A stretch of 64,000 bases of DNA from positions 16,907,479 through 16,971,478 of the forward strand of contig OX637336.1 of the NCBI GenBank assembly GCA_951799405.1. Direction: 5' to 3'. The notes beneath the pieces are model-generated. The model made no database searches and was not told where the DNA came from. It was given only the letters and a program-made list of their open reading frames with translations. The position numbers and the translations under genes are program-made. This stretch comes from Agapetus fuscipes. Taxonomy: Eukaryota > Arthropoda > Insecta > Trichoptera > Glossosomatidae. Each line of letters begins with the position of its first letter. Within the stretch, counting starts at the first letter, position 1. Positions 43,463 through 53,286 of this stretch are shown here, one piece after another.

Positions 43463-43842
43463 ACATCTTTTCATATTAGGTATATTGATTTAAGTAATAC
43501 ATAAATATTAAATTGTCATTGTTTTTTTCTTTGGTGTACCTGTAATTTTTTTTGATTTGATAGGTGTACCTTGAACACAAAAAGTTTGCGGAACACTGTC
43601 TAGAGTCTAGTGTACAGCGACGCAGTACTGGCATCCAATTCTACCATTAATGTATTGCTCTTGAATATCAAATCACTTGATCGTGATGGAGATATCAATT
43701 ATTTTGGGGGTGCGTCGTTTTATAAGAGGATGAAAAAAAATGTAGAATTTTTTAAAGTGACGTATTGAGTAGATTTTTAGACTGAATCAAGATGAGACGT
43801 GCATAGCTCTATATCGTCTATCTATAATCATAATAATAAGGT

Positions 43843-44340
43843 GCAAATATATATTACATTTAGGATTCATATTACATGCATTCCCGCAAGCAGACACGTA
43901 TAAGTTCGCGCTTGCACACGCCGCATGTTGACTTACAACATAAATTAGGCTGATTTATTTGGTAAGCGCTGTTTTTGTGTGTATCACACCTCAAAAGCCC
44001 TCGGCGAGCTTTGTAGTCGCTGATAAAACCGCCAATTCTTAAGCAAGACCCAGTTGCTGTAAGGCTGGACCTTTTAATGACCGGTCATTGGTAAAGGTTT
44101 TTGAATTTTTCAACCCAGCGAAGAGCGAATTCGTCGCCGGGATTCGAACGCACAACCTTACATTTATGAGTCCGAAGTGCTACCACTGGACTACGGACCG
44201 GTTAAACATAAAACCCAATCTCAAATGAACATACGCCTAGCAAGTTTTGCCGACCTGCCCTGCAACAAGGGGTTTATTCAAGGGGCAAAGTGAATTATTT
44301 TTTTACAGCATTGGTTATCAGCCTCATACCAACCTATAAT
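43843..44340 (-). repeat. LINE-A 3' end split by SINE-C
   Basis: LINE-A antisense flanks (43843-43944 and 44215-44340) become continuous if the SINE-C at 43945-44214 is removed together with one copy of the 8-bp duplication AACATAAA. Confidence 0.85.
43945..44214 (-). mobile_element. SINE-C, full length with 8-bp TSD
   Basis: A complete antisense copy: tail 'tatttggtaagcgctgtttt', body 'ccagttgctgtaaggctgga', B-box 'gggattcgaacgc', head 'ggactacggaccggtt'. It is flanked by AACATAAA at 43937-43944 and 44215-44222. The best copy for defining family ends; no poly(A) tail is obvious. Confidence 0.92.
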
Positions 44341-44563
44341 TCAAGGGATTTACTCGTTGTTTTTTTTTTTTCCTTTCAAAACATATAACTATATCTTTTA
44401 CTTAAGCTAGCAATCCAAAACATCAAGTTCGTATTTTCCCTAGCAACCCGGCCAAGTGGCGTCATAACCTGTTTTAATTTTGAATATTAAAATTATATTT
44501 TTATTTTGTTGATTAAAGAGGCATCCACTTTGTGTTCATTCATATTAAACGATTAATTTTTAG

Positions 44564-44606
44564 CCACCTGAAGATGCAAACGGTTTGTTTGTGAAACCGG
44601 TCGTGG
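44564..44606 (+). ncRNA. Best hammerhead-like ribozyme candidate
   Basis: CCAC (44564-44567), CTGAAGA (44568-44574), U, a stem II of GCAAAC/GUUUGU, GAAA (44593-44596), stem III ACC/GGU with essentially no loop, C at the cleavage position (44602), then GUGG pairing with the initial CCAC. This is the type I hammerhead order with a minimal stem III, as reported for Penelope-associated variants. It departs from the canonical core by one extra base after CUGANGA. Function is inferred from pattern only. Confidence 0.6.
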
Positions 44607-44629
44607 TGAAATTTAATATACGAGTATAA

Positions 44630-44980
44630 TCACCTTTTTCCATAGATATAGACACACTCTGTGTCTTTCTTTTCCATGTTTATATTCGAAGCATTTTTTA
44701 AATATTTTGTTGCTAATGCTCTATGGAGTGTTCGCCCTTGATATACAGCCATCTGTTTTATTCGGCTTATACATGTGTTTGAAAGCTTCACATCGTGTAC
44801 GGGGCAGTAACGAGTAATGGCTAATTCATTTCTCTCTGATTCAGCAAATAAAATATGAGATTGAATTCCCGCCATTATATCAGCGCGCGGAATGTTTAAT
44901 ATGTGGCCATGAGAGATGAATGCGTTATACGACCATGTGGGGCGTATAGCGGATGTTATATACACTCGTATTTAATATCG
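44630..44980. repeat. Sequence sharing a CG-containing motif with 45760-45960
   Basis: 'gatgaatgcgttatacgacc' and 'gggcgtatagcggatgt' here resemble 'gatgaattcgatatacggcc', 'acgtatagcaaatgt' and 'tgacgtataac' at 45830-45935. It is probably an old minisatellite or dispersed repeat. Chance open frames occur on the minus strand. Confidence 0.4.
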
Positions 44981-44987
44981 TCAATTC

Positions 44988-45268
44988 AAAGGTAAAACTG
45001 AATAAGTGCTGATTTACTGATTTGAGAATTCGTGGATAAAACATTTCACAACACCCCCACTTCAACTGAAAGTGGTTGGTGTGAGGCCGGCCCCCTTACC
45101 TGTAAAAATAAATAGGTCCCGAAGCGCCACATACGACCCCCTCGAGGATAACGCAGGCAAGAAGTTACACTATATATGTAGCTTAGTTGCGTTACTGGGT
45201 GTAATTTCTAATAGTAAGTGATCTAATTATAAAAAGGTGCTCATGAAAAACTTCTAAACTGCAGGATT
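44988..45268. mobile_element. MITE-F fragment with SINE-B inserted
   Basis: The left end 'aaaggtaaaactgaataagt' and 'gctgatttactgatttgaga' are MITE-F. Sequence resumes after the SINE at 'gggtgtaatttctaatagta' and stops before the right terminus ('aacttctaaactgcagg'). Confidence 0.75.
45053..45197 (+). repeat. SINE-B 3' part nested in MITE-F
   Basis: 'cacttcaactgaaagtggtt' to 'tatgtagcttagttgcgtta'. A 5'-truncated insertion, consistent with reverse transcription from the 3' end. Confidence 0.85.
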
Positions 45269-45344
45269 CTTTTTACTTAGTTAAGTTATTTAATTAAGCA
45301 CAAAATGAAATTTATTCTAACTTACCTGAAATCAAATCTAATCT

Positions 45345-45580
45345 TATCTTGTTGAAAAGATATTTTTATTTAAGATTCATTCTAAATGAAATCCCACAAT
45401 GAGACATGTATAAGTTCGCGCTTACACATGCCGCATGTGGACCTTCAATATAAAAACCCAAATCTCAAATGAACATAAGCCATGCAACTCCACCTACCAG
45501 CCCTGAAACACGGGTAACATTGGAAAAATGAACTATTTTTTACAGTATTCGTGGTAAGCGTCATACAAACCTATAAAACA
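45345..45580 (-). repeat. LINE-A 3' end
   Basis: 'aatctaatcttatcttgttg', 'taagttcgcgcttacacatg', 'ccctgaaacacgggtaacat', 'catacaaacctataaaac'. Diverged. Confidence 0.8.
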
Positions 45581-46164
45581 CGGAATAAAATGATTATAAT
45601 TTTCAAATACCTTGAAACGCAGTGCAGGTTTATAAATGTGCATTTATGATTTTGCTGTAAAAAAATCAATATTGTTGCCTGCACACAGCTGAAATGTCAT
45701 GCACGTCTTTGATATGTTTCGTAATGTTAAAAATGTGATGGAAAAATGAAGTGGATGTTTCATTATACCCAAAAAAATAGTAAAAAAAATGTTTCATTTC
45801 CATCTATGTTGAAAATGTCAGCAATTGAGATGGATGCGATGCACGCGCACATTGGACGTATAGCAAATGTAAAATATGTGCGGCCGGTGGAGATGAATTC
45901 GATATACGGCCCTATGTGACGTATAACGACGAATTTTAAACGTGGACATAAATATTCATGCTGCAATGTACAGCAGCTGAAAATCTAGGTTTCATTTAAG
46001 TCCGGTCTAAAACGCGTTCAATTTTATTAACATCACATTTGATCTATAGCTGATCCATGGATTATCGTTTTTTGTATGAAAAATTCACCATAGATGGCGG
46101 TTGAGCCATGGATTTTGTGTGTGTATGAATAACACGCGAAAGTTAGAGTTTCCGCTTTTCAAAC

Positions 46165-46435
46165 GGGGGTCGTGTATGTTCCTTGACTTATAGGTTGGTA
46201 TGCGGCTGACCACCCATGCTGTAAGAATGGTTCACTTTGCCAATGTCAGCCCTGTCTCAGGGAAGGACGGCAAGAGTTGCAGGGTGTATGTCCATTTGAG
46301 ATTTGGTTTTCATGTTGGAGGTTCACATGAGGCATGTGCAAGCGCGAACTTGTACGTGTCTGGTTGTGAGAATGCATGTAATGTGAATCTCCAATGTAAC
46401 ATATCTTTGCAACTTAGATTAGATTAGATTAGATA
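46165..46435 (+). repeat. LINE-A 3' end
   Basis: 'gtatgttccttgacttatag' to 'gcaacttagattagattaga'. A well-preserved copy closely related to those at 6171-6440 and 58735-58980. Confidence 0.9.
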
Positions 46436-46465
46436 CCTCAGATGAGAAAAAAACTCTCTCATTAC

Positions 46466-46698
46466 TCCTGTAACTTCTTGCCACCTATTCATTTTTACAT
46501 GTAAGGGGACCGGCTTTACGAGAACTATTCATTTGAAGTGGGGGCTTACTTATTTCTTATGTAGGCTCAGTAAACCTTTTCGATATTTTATTTTGGGTTT
46601 GAAAGAAACACCGAAACGGGAAATCATTTCTGTCACCCTAGGTGGGTTTCGAGCCCGATGTCTCGGCAGGGAATGCAAGCACTCTACCAACTGAGCTA
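46466..46698 (-). repeat. SINE-B copy
   Basis: Antisense 'cctgtaacttcttgccacct', a body with small deletions, 'gtgggtttcgagcccgat' (B-box) and 'accaactgagct' (A-box). Confidence 0.85.
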
Positions 46699-46719
46699 AT
46701 TCTTGATAATCTTTTCTGA

Positions 46720-46975
46720 CATTGGTTGGTATGAAATTGACCACCCATACTGTAAAAAATGGTTCAATTTGCCAATGTCACCCCTGTTTCAGGGAAGGTC
46801 GTCAAGAGTTGCAGGGTTTATGTTCATTTGAGATTGAGTTTTTTATATTGTAGGTCCACATGCGGCATGTGTGAGCGCGAAATTATGCGTGTCTGCTTAT
46901 GGGAATGCATTTAATATGAATCTCAAATGATAAAATACCTTTGCAGCTTAGATTTAGATTTAGATTTAGACACAT
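46720..46975 (+). repeat. LINE-A 3' end
   Basis: 'tgaccacccatactgtaaaa', 'cctgtttcagggaaggtcgt', 'gggaatgcatttaatatgaa', then a (TTTAGA)n tail. Confidence 0.88.
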
Positions 46976-48460
46976 GTTTAGTACTCAAATTTCCTCCGCT
47001 AATTTGTCTCTTATTTCGTTCCAGTTTATCTTTCTCACTGTATTGCTCGCGTATCCTTGTTAATAAATTTCCAACTTTTCCGTGATTTTTCATTTCTCTC
47101 ACCTCCCTTTCATCTTCCATTCTCCTCCAGTTTCTTCCCAACATCTCGTCTTCACTGATTCCTCACGCCCGATTAGCTTTTATATTTCAACTTGACTTAG
47201 TTATTTCTGCGTAACAGATTACAGGCCCGAAGGCAGAGCACCAATGGCGCACCTTTTCCCGAAACATTTATTCCGTTTGGATCTTCTTTGATTATTCGGC
47301 CAGAAAATAAGCTACAGAATGCCTCAACTTTGTGTTGTACACCCAATTTGCAAGGTTTGAATCTTCATTTTTTTGCAAATTTCTTTCTCATCTTTGAAGC
47401 TAATTTTCGTTTGTTATGAATTTCCTTTTTTTCATTTCTTCAAGTCTCTTTTATCTATGTATGTTTCTACAAAAGCGTGAAATTCCTTTAAGACTTAAAT
47501 TTTCCGAATTAAGCAAAATAATAAAATAAAACACACACACACACACATACATAAAATGTTATTTTATTTTTGAATGGCATTTTGTCCCCACAGTGCTTTT
47601 TTGGCTTATCTACCATTTGATTCAAAGATTTCCCTTCAATAAATTTGTCTTAGAATCACATTTATACAAACTGAGCTAATAAAAACTTAGGTACGTTTTT
47701 CTTTTAATTAGGACAATTTTCCTCGACGATCAAACGTCAATTACCTATGGTACTGCCGTCTTTAGCAAACAATAACAAAGTATTTGTTTACCTTTTCACT
47801 ACCAACGCGGCGCAGGGACAGCACAATTTTGTGTACGTCAATCCACATGCTGATGTCATTTCAAAACCTGTATTGTTAACACTTCTTTAATAAATCTTCA
47901 AGTTTGAGACTTTTTACAATACTGGCTAGTTACCGCGCTCTCTTCAGAGAATTACGAAAATTAGAATAGGAGTGTTTCAAACATTGCAAAGTTCTGTTCC
48001 CATTTGAATTTCCGCCCTATTTCGCAAGCTGTCCAAAGACACGAGATTCAAATTTCCCCCATTTGCAAGAGCTCTGATTACAAACGTCAGTTTTCTTGGT
48101 AACTCTAAACCCCTCGCATTACGTGCACAGAGAAAACCGCCATTTGTCTGTGTAGCTTTAGTTGTAGACCTTACTGTAGAGCAGTCATTCCCAATGTTAA
48201 TTTTTATCTCTGGAAGTGTTCTTTATTTTATTACATTTTTATTTAGGATCATCATGGATCTTGGAAATGATTTGGTATGAGGATAGGTATGCGAGGTAAC
48301 TTTTGCACTTGTGGTTGATTTCATGCAACTGGTTTATCTGATGGTTAACGTAGTTTTATTCGATGCACAAAGATTGAAAAAAAAAGGAACAATAATTATC
48401 ACTTAAAACAATACAATCTGTCTAACAAGAAATCCTTACATTAAGTAAATAGTGATTTTA
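46976..48460. other. Unique intronic DNA with a short (CA)n tract
   Basis: No named repeat or exon is recognised. (CA)n lies at 47530-47546. Pyrimidine-rich stretches at 46990-47160 and 47390-47460 give chance charged reading frames on the minus strand. Confidence 0.4.
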
Positions 48461-48467
48461 AATTTTA

Positions 48468-48621
48468 TTTAGTTATTAAAAATCTGTTTTATTTTCACTT
48501 TTTTTTTTTTTTTTTAAAGGACACAAACTGATGATGACTACTGTGTAGTCGAAAACGTTTGTGTCCTTTAAAAAAATTAATAATAAAAAGTGAAAATAAA
48601 ACAGATTTTTAATAACTAAAT
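48468..48621. ncRNA. G1 foldback with extended hammerhead-like fold
   Basis: Outer arms of about 36 bp are perfectly inverted ('aaaatctgttttattttcac' and 'gtgaaaataaaacagatttt'). In the centre, on the plus strand: GGACAC-AAA, CTGATGA (48528-48534), T, GACTAC/GTAGTC hairpin, GAAA (48551-48554), AACGTT, T, GTGTCC. GGACAC/GTGTCC can close stem I, with three unpaired A. The core box CUGAUGA is canonical apart from the one extra base. Confidence 0.6.
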
Positions 48622-48946
48622 CAAGATGAATTTTCAGTGTTAATGCACCAACCATTCAAAAATTTTACTTTTTTTATTTTTATTTTTTCATTTAAATTTT
48701 ACCTACCAATATTTGTTAATTACTTAAAGTTTACAGAAAAAAAATACAGATGTTCAACAATTGGTTATTGACAAGGAAATCTATGATTCTCAGTTTATAA
48801 TCATATTGCAAATATATCAATTCATTGACGGAACTTTTCTCTTTATACCGCGATCTCTAAACTGTCCAACCTTAGGGTCATATTGTGTGTGCCACTCGTT
48901 AGTATGCTGTGTTTTTTGTAACCAACATACCACCGCGTCGTAACCC

Positions 48947-49674
48947 CCTTTTCACACGAATACCATTCTGTGGGGTGGTCGACGGTTTGCCGAAGAATTA
49001 TCGGACAAACCGTGTGAACTCTTTCATACATCCCCGTACTCTACTAGGCTTTTGACCCGGTAATCCACAGACAAACCATAAGCAATTCGGGCAGAATGCA
49101 AACCGTGTGAACGCTTTCATACATCCCCATACTCTACTAGGCTTTTGACCCGGTAATCCACAGACAAACCATAAGCAATGCGGGCAGAATGCAAACCGTG
49201 TGAACGCTTTCATACATCCCCATACTCTACTAGGCTTTTGACCCGGTAATCCACAGACAAACCATAAGCAATTCGGGCACAATGCAAACCGTGTGAACGC
49301 TTTCATACATCCCCATACTCTACTAGGCTTTTGACCCGGTAATCCACAGACAAACCATAAGCAATTCGGGCAGAATGCAAACCGTGTGACCGCTTTCATA
49401 CATCCCCATACTCTACTAGGCTTTTGACCCGGTAATCCACAGACAAACCATAAGCAATCCGGGCAGAATGCAAACCGTGTGAACGCTTTCATACATCCCC
49501 ATACTCTACTAGGCTTTTGACCCGGTAATCCACAGACAAACCATAAGCAATCCGGGCAGAATGCAAACCGTGTGAACGCTTTCATACATCCCCGTACTCT
49601 ACTAGGCTTTTGACCCGGTAATCCGCAGAGATACCATAAGCAATCCGGGCAGAATGCAATCTCGTGTGAAAAGG
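48947..49674. mobile_element. TIR element filled by a 93-bp minisatellite
   Basis: CCTTTTCACACGA (48947-48959) and TCGTGTGAAAAGG (49662-49674) are perfect 13-bp inverted termini. Between about 49011 and 49662 lie seven units of exactly 93 bp ('cgtgtgaacgctttcataca', 'tacatccccatactctacta', 'gacccggtaatccacaga'). Because 93 is 31 codons, a 233-codon frame is open on the minus strand (units with FCPDCLWFVCGLPGQKPSRV). I regard it as repeat-driven, not a gene. The target duplication is not clear. Confidence 0.75.
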
Positions 49675-49825
49675 CTGTAAAAACAACTAAAAAAGCCATT
49701 AGTTGTCGGCGGACGGATCGATGTTACTGGCGTATTTGGCTCGCAGGTCGTAGCTTGGAGACCCTTAATTTAGATGTTTACTACAGATTTTAGTAAAGAT
49801 TTGATTATTTTGATTACCATATCGA

Positions 49826-50322
49826 TACCTTAAAGGTAAAACTGAATCTATAATTTATAATCTAAGTTGCAAAGATATATTAACAGTTAAAGCTCATATC
49901 AAATGCATGCCCACAAACAAACACTTGTAGTTCACGCTTACAGAATGTGTACTTACAAATAAAATCCAAACCTCATATGAACATAAACCCTACAACTTTT
50001 GTCGACCTGAGACAGGGCTGACAATGGCAAATTGAACCATTTTTTACTGTATGGGTGGTCAGCCTCATACAAACCTATAAGATAAGGAATAAGTGGCGTA
50101 TTAAGCTAGCATGGGTTTCTCACAGAAATGCACGTTTATTTCCTATTTTCTCCGAGAGAAAACACTACAAACGTGTGAAAATCCTGTAGTTGAGATGTTT
50201 TTCACGAGTATTTCTTTATAGTTAGTTCACTTACTACGAGAAGTTCTACGCAACAAAATGTTTTATCCACTATTTGTCAGATCAGTGAATCAGTACTTCT
50301 TCAGTTTTACCTTTAAAGTGGC
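49826..50322. mobile_element. MITE-F with LINE-A nested near its left end
   Basis: The left terminus 'accttaaaggtaaaactgaa' is interrupted after about 20 bp by LINE-A. MITE-F resumes at 50090 ('aataagtggcgtattaagc') and ends 'cttcagttttacctttaaag'. Removing the LINE restores a normal ~245-bp MITE. Confidence 0.82.
49847..50090 (-). repeat. LINE-A 3' end nested in MITE-F
   Basis: 'ataatctaagttgcaaagat' through 'tgggtggtcagcctcataca' to 'ctataagataagg'. Younger than the surrounding MITE. Confidence 0.85.
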
Positions 50323-50523
50323 GATATGCTGACTTCTAGGTGGGTATGAAGTTGACCTGTGAACGGTATCTAAAAATAAATTGTGTAAAATAAAATAACC
50401 GAATTTTTTATTAAATTTAACTCCTAAATGGTTACAACACAAATGCGTAGATTCTTTAACCACAATGTTGATAATATTCCTTCTCAATTTTTGCGAGCTT
50501 TATTATTTGTCTACGTCGTAGAA

Positions 50524-50556
50524 TTTTCATTATCGTAGACTCTACGATAATGAAAA
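50524..50556. repeat. Perfect 15-bp hairpin, 3-nt loop
   Basis: TTTTCATTATCGTAG and CTACGATAATGAAAA are perfectly complementary. A second small palindrome 'tctacgtcgtaga' lies just upstream. No parent element was recognised. Confidence 0.75.
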
Positions 50557-50785
50557 GTTTTAGAGCCTTTGCTCTTAAGGGTGCACTCTGCGTTCTGTGG
50601 TGTTCTGATCCAGCGCAGTAGAACCTAGTCTGGCCATTTGCTATCCACCACTCTGCTGTACAAATTTACATTTCAGTACATAATGCCGCTACGTCGATCA
50701 CAGTGCGAGAGCTTTGGACTATACAGAGCAGGCAGACTAGGTTCATTCAAGCGCATCACAGATGAGCTAAAGATCATCAACATAC

Positions 50786-51121
50786 TGTTACGATTTACTT
50801 TGGGTTCACTTTAATAAAACTTCGCTCTAATTTATTTTAAAATTTGCACTTTAAATCTTTTGTACTGGTGGCTCAACGGATCGGGTACTAATAGCGTAAT
50901 GACTCCTCTAAAGCACTGCAATCCGTATTTAAAGAATGACTTAAGGTTAGTCTAGCATGTACCAGACTATGTCAGAATAGTCTCGGGCAGACGCTTCGAG
51001 TAAACACGAGTAGGTACAACCATCCAAATACATCTTGACACACATTTACAAGTACATAATTAAACATACACAGACACACAATCATAAGTACGAGTAAGTA
51101 AAAGTACATATATACACAATC
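50786..51121 (-). mobile_element. LTR-E, uninterrupted antisense copy
   Basis: The plus-strand start 'tgttacgatttactttgggt' corresponds to the LTR 3' end. The central block 'gcactgcaatccgtatttaa' and the GT-rich leader (here 'acacacaatcataag') follow. It provides the reference showing that 39838-41860 is one split copy. Confidence 0.6.
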
Positions 51122-51125
51122 ATAG

Positions 51126-51275
51126 GTTATAGGTTGACTTATAGGTTGGTATGAAGCTGACCACCCATACTGTAAAAAATGGTTCACTTTACCAATGTCA
51201 CCCCTGTGTCAGGGAAGGTCGGCAAAAGTTGTAGGGCTTATGTTCATTTGAGGTTTGGATTTTATTTGTCATTTT
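51126..51275 (+). repeat. LINE-A 5' part of the 3'-end repeat
   Basis: 'gttgacttataggttggtat', 'cctgtgtcagggaaggtcgg', 'gttcatttgaggtttgg'. It lacks the terminal half. Confidence 0.8.
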
Positions 51276-51660
51276 CGGTCACTTCAAAGTGAGCTGTAAA
51301 TTTGCTTTTAAGATGTAAATAAACGTTTTGTAAAATAATCTAAGAACCTATTTTTTAAAACACCCTTTCGGAATATTTTGCCACGAATTTGGACTTCGTT
51401 TTATTCCTATATCCGTATAGGAAGTTACTAGTATGTTCTGAGCTCACAAGTGCTATTTATGGTTTTCACCAAATGTAGGTACATATATGTGGGAACTACA
51501 CTTCCACTCAAACTATTATAACTAGCTATCAACCTTTGTATGCACACACAGATCCTCTACTGATTAATCCTTCCACTGCACTAAATAGTTTCTCAAATCA
51601 GAAAGCATGTGGCATATATTATAATAAACCTTAAGTCATGTTTATAAATCCACAAAATAC

Positions 51661-52247
51661 AGACCGTTCGTAGTCTAGTGCGTAAAGCCTCCGATTTTAT
51701 CATAATAATAAAATTAGACAATTTTATATAGCGCCGTTTAATGACGCTAGCCACAACAAAGGCGATTTTATAAATGTGTCTAAAGCAACTTCCTTAAACT
51801 GCCAACACTGGTCTCTGTTCTCAACTCCAGAGGTAGACTATATATCTGGGTCGGGTCTTCACAGCTTTGATAGATGGATAGAAAAATGCTGCTTCGACTG
51901 TATTTGTTTTGCATACGTAGTAACCGTGTTAAGATAATGTAAGAAAAACAGGGGAAAGAAAATTAAGTTAGCTAGTCTAGGGTAAAAATGTGTAGAGAAC
52001 CGATGTTAGAGGTCTATGCTTGATAGCGGATCCAAAATATATTGAAAAAATACCAACTTTATTCAATTTTACTTAGGCCTATTCAAAATCTCAACGAATT
52101 ATATGTTATCTGTTTTACTTACATACTTAACTTATTAGTAGTAAATTTTATTTTACTTAAGTGTATATTTTTTTCTCAATTCCAATTACTGATTTTAAAA
52201 TGTGTTGTCGTTACGCACAAGCTAACAATAAATCTATTATTTTTCAG
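51661..52247 (+). other. SINE-C trace and putative intron or upstream region of the 52.4-kb exon
   Basis: 51661-51695 is a SINE-C head remnant ('accgttcgtagtctagtgc'). The rest is AT-rich and repeat-poor. 51720-51870 is more GC-rich and might be old element or regulatory DNA. It ends in the acceptor at 52247. Confidence 0.4.
52222..52247 (+). promoter_or_regulatory. Putative 3' splice site with branch point
   Basis: CTAAC (52222-52226) lies about 20 nt before 'tattatttttcag', a good branch point, T-rich tract and AG. If used, an untranslated exon lies upstream and the coding exon starts at 52248. If not, transcription may begin nearby. Confidence 0.5.
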
Positions 52248-52412
52248 TAATTTGTAAAATTTGGGCCTATTCTCATAAACTAAATGAACTTAGTACTTAA
52301 AGTAAAAAATATCTGTGAAAATTTACAATGAAAATTTTGTGCTGAAAAGTGTCTATTCGGATGTAATTATTGTATTTTAAACTATCGTATGTGGAAATAA
52401 AATTAAGTGAAA
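52248..52412 (+). other. Putative 5' UTR
   Basis: AT-rich sequence between the predicted acceptor and the ATG. There are in-frame stops upstream of 52407, so the coding region does not extend further 5'. It contains one short upstream ATG (52283) followed soon by a stop. Confidence 0.45.
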
Positions 52413-53286
52413 ATGTCGCAAGCACCGCAGCAAGGATTTGTACCAAACAAGGTACAAGAATTCAATCGTAGGGCGTCTCAGGAATTGCCTGGACCTCCAT
52501 TACAACAACAAAACAACACAGGATCTCCGAGAAGAGACGGGCAAGTCAATTCTACAAATACAGAGACAAAGCAAGTCGAAAGCTCACCGCAAAAGAATCA
52601 AAACAACGTGGATCAGCCTAATTCCAAGAATTCAACACCTACACATAAAAACACGACTCCGACCCATCAAAATGCCACTCAAAACAACCACCAAGAAAGA
52701 GAGCCACCGATGAACTTGAACGGGTCATCTAGAAACCATGATCAGTTCAATCGCAACAACTCAAACATAGCATCGCATGCTTTGCAACAGCATTACGGGT
52801 CACCAAGACCAACCCATTTCGAAATGGGTCCTAGGAGTGTCGAGTATTCTCCGCACAGAAACAACGCCCAGGAGTACATGCAAGCCCACAGGAATTCAAG
52901 GGAATTCGGTCAACAGCAAAGGTCCACATCAATCCACGGTCATGAATCCTCAAATTCTCCTATGAAGGTGCAAGATTTCTACCACAGGAACCAAGCTGCG
53001 TACATCCAGCAAATATCCCAGCAGCACATTGGTAGAATACCGTCTTCCAATCACGAAGCGTTCATGAGGCATGAATACTATCCTCACATTGGGTATTCTC
53101 CTCCAAGGGCTTCCAGATTTTCGTCCCAGGAGTATCTGAATCGTCAGGGACTTGAAGGTTATCCTGGTGGTGGAAGGATGATGGCTGGAGATTATGGAAC
53201 AGGAGGTAGATCCCACGCGGAGTACAGACAACGAAGAAGGTCGTCGCAGGATTTGCAGTCTATTGGACACGAACCACCGCCACCAG
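52413..53286 (+). CDS. First coding exon, disordered Gln/Asn/Ser-rich N-terminus; proposed short dystrophin isoform
   Basis: An ATG at 52413 (preceded by 'gtgaaa', in-frame stop upstream) opens 291 codons plus one base to the donor CAG|GTAAAT at 53286/53287. The frame hits a stop seven codons into the intron. The composition is typical of a real disordered protein: Q/N/H/P/S/R-rich, a TPTHKNTTPTHQNAT repeat near residues 69-85, repeated arginine-serine sites (RRASQE, RRRSSQDLQ) that could be kinase targets, GYSPPRASRFSSQEYLNRQG near residues 227-246, a Gly-rich stretch, and PPPPG at the exon end. Codon usage is balanced, unlike the surrounding AT-rich DNA. I do not recognise the family. Strand and donor phase equal those of the dystrophin exon at 10320-10425, so it could be the alternative first exon of a short dystrophin (compare insect Dp186/Dp205-type isoforms). 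An unrelated gene nested in the intron is the alternative. Confidence 0.75.

Larger units (their letters stand above)
42767..43598 (+). mobile_element. hAT element with transposase remnant
   Basis: Perfect 14-bp inverted termini CAGTGTTCCGCAAA and TTTGCGGAACACTG, 832 bp long. Its left end directly follows the target duplication of the preceding hAT. The right flank TCTAGAGTCTAGTG contains a near match to CTCTAGTG, but not adjacent, so its own TSD is uncertain. Inside are a 39-bp tandem array and the C-terminal part of a transposase. Confidence 0.88.

Noticed and set aside
49011..49662. CRISPR-like regular repeats
   Set aside because: Units are contiguous, with no unique spacers, and the DNA is eukaryotic.
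48998..49699. 233-codon open frame with Cys-rich repeats (CPDCLWFVCGLPGQK)
   Set aside because: It is open only because a 93-bp minisatellite unit lacks stops. There are no splice sites, no conserved domain and it lies between inverted termini of a mobile element.
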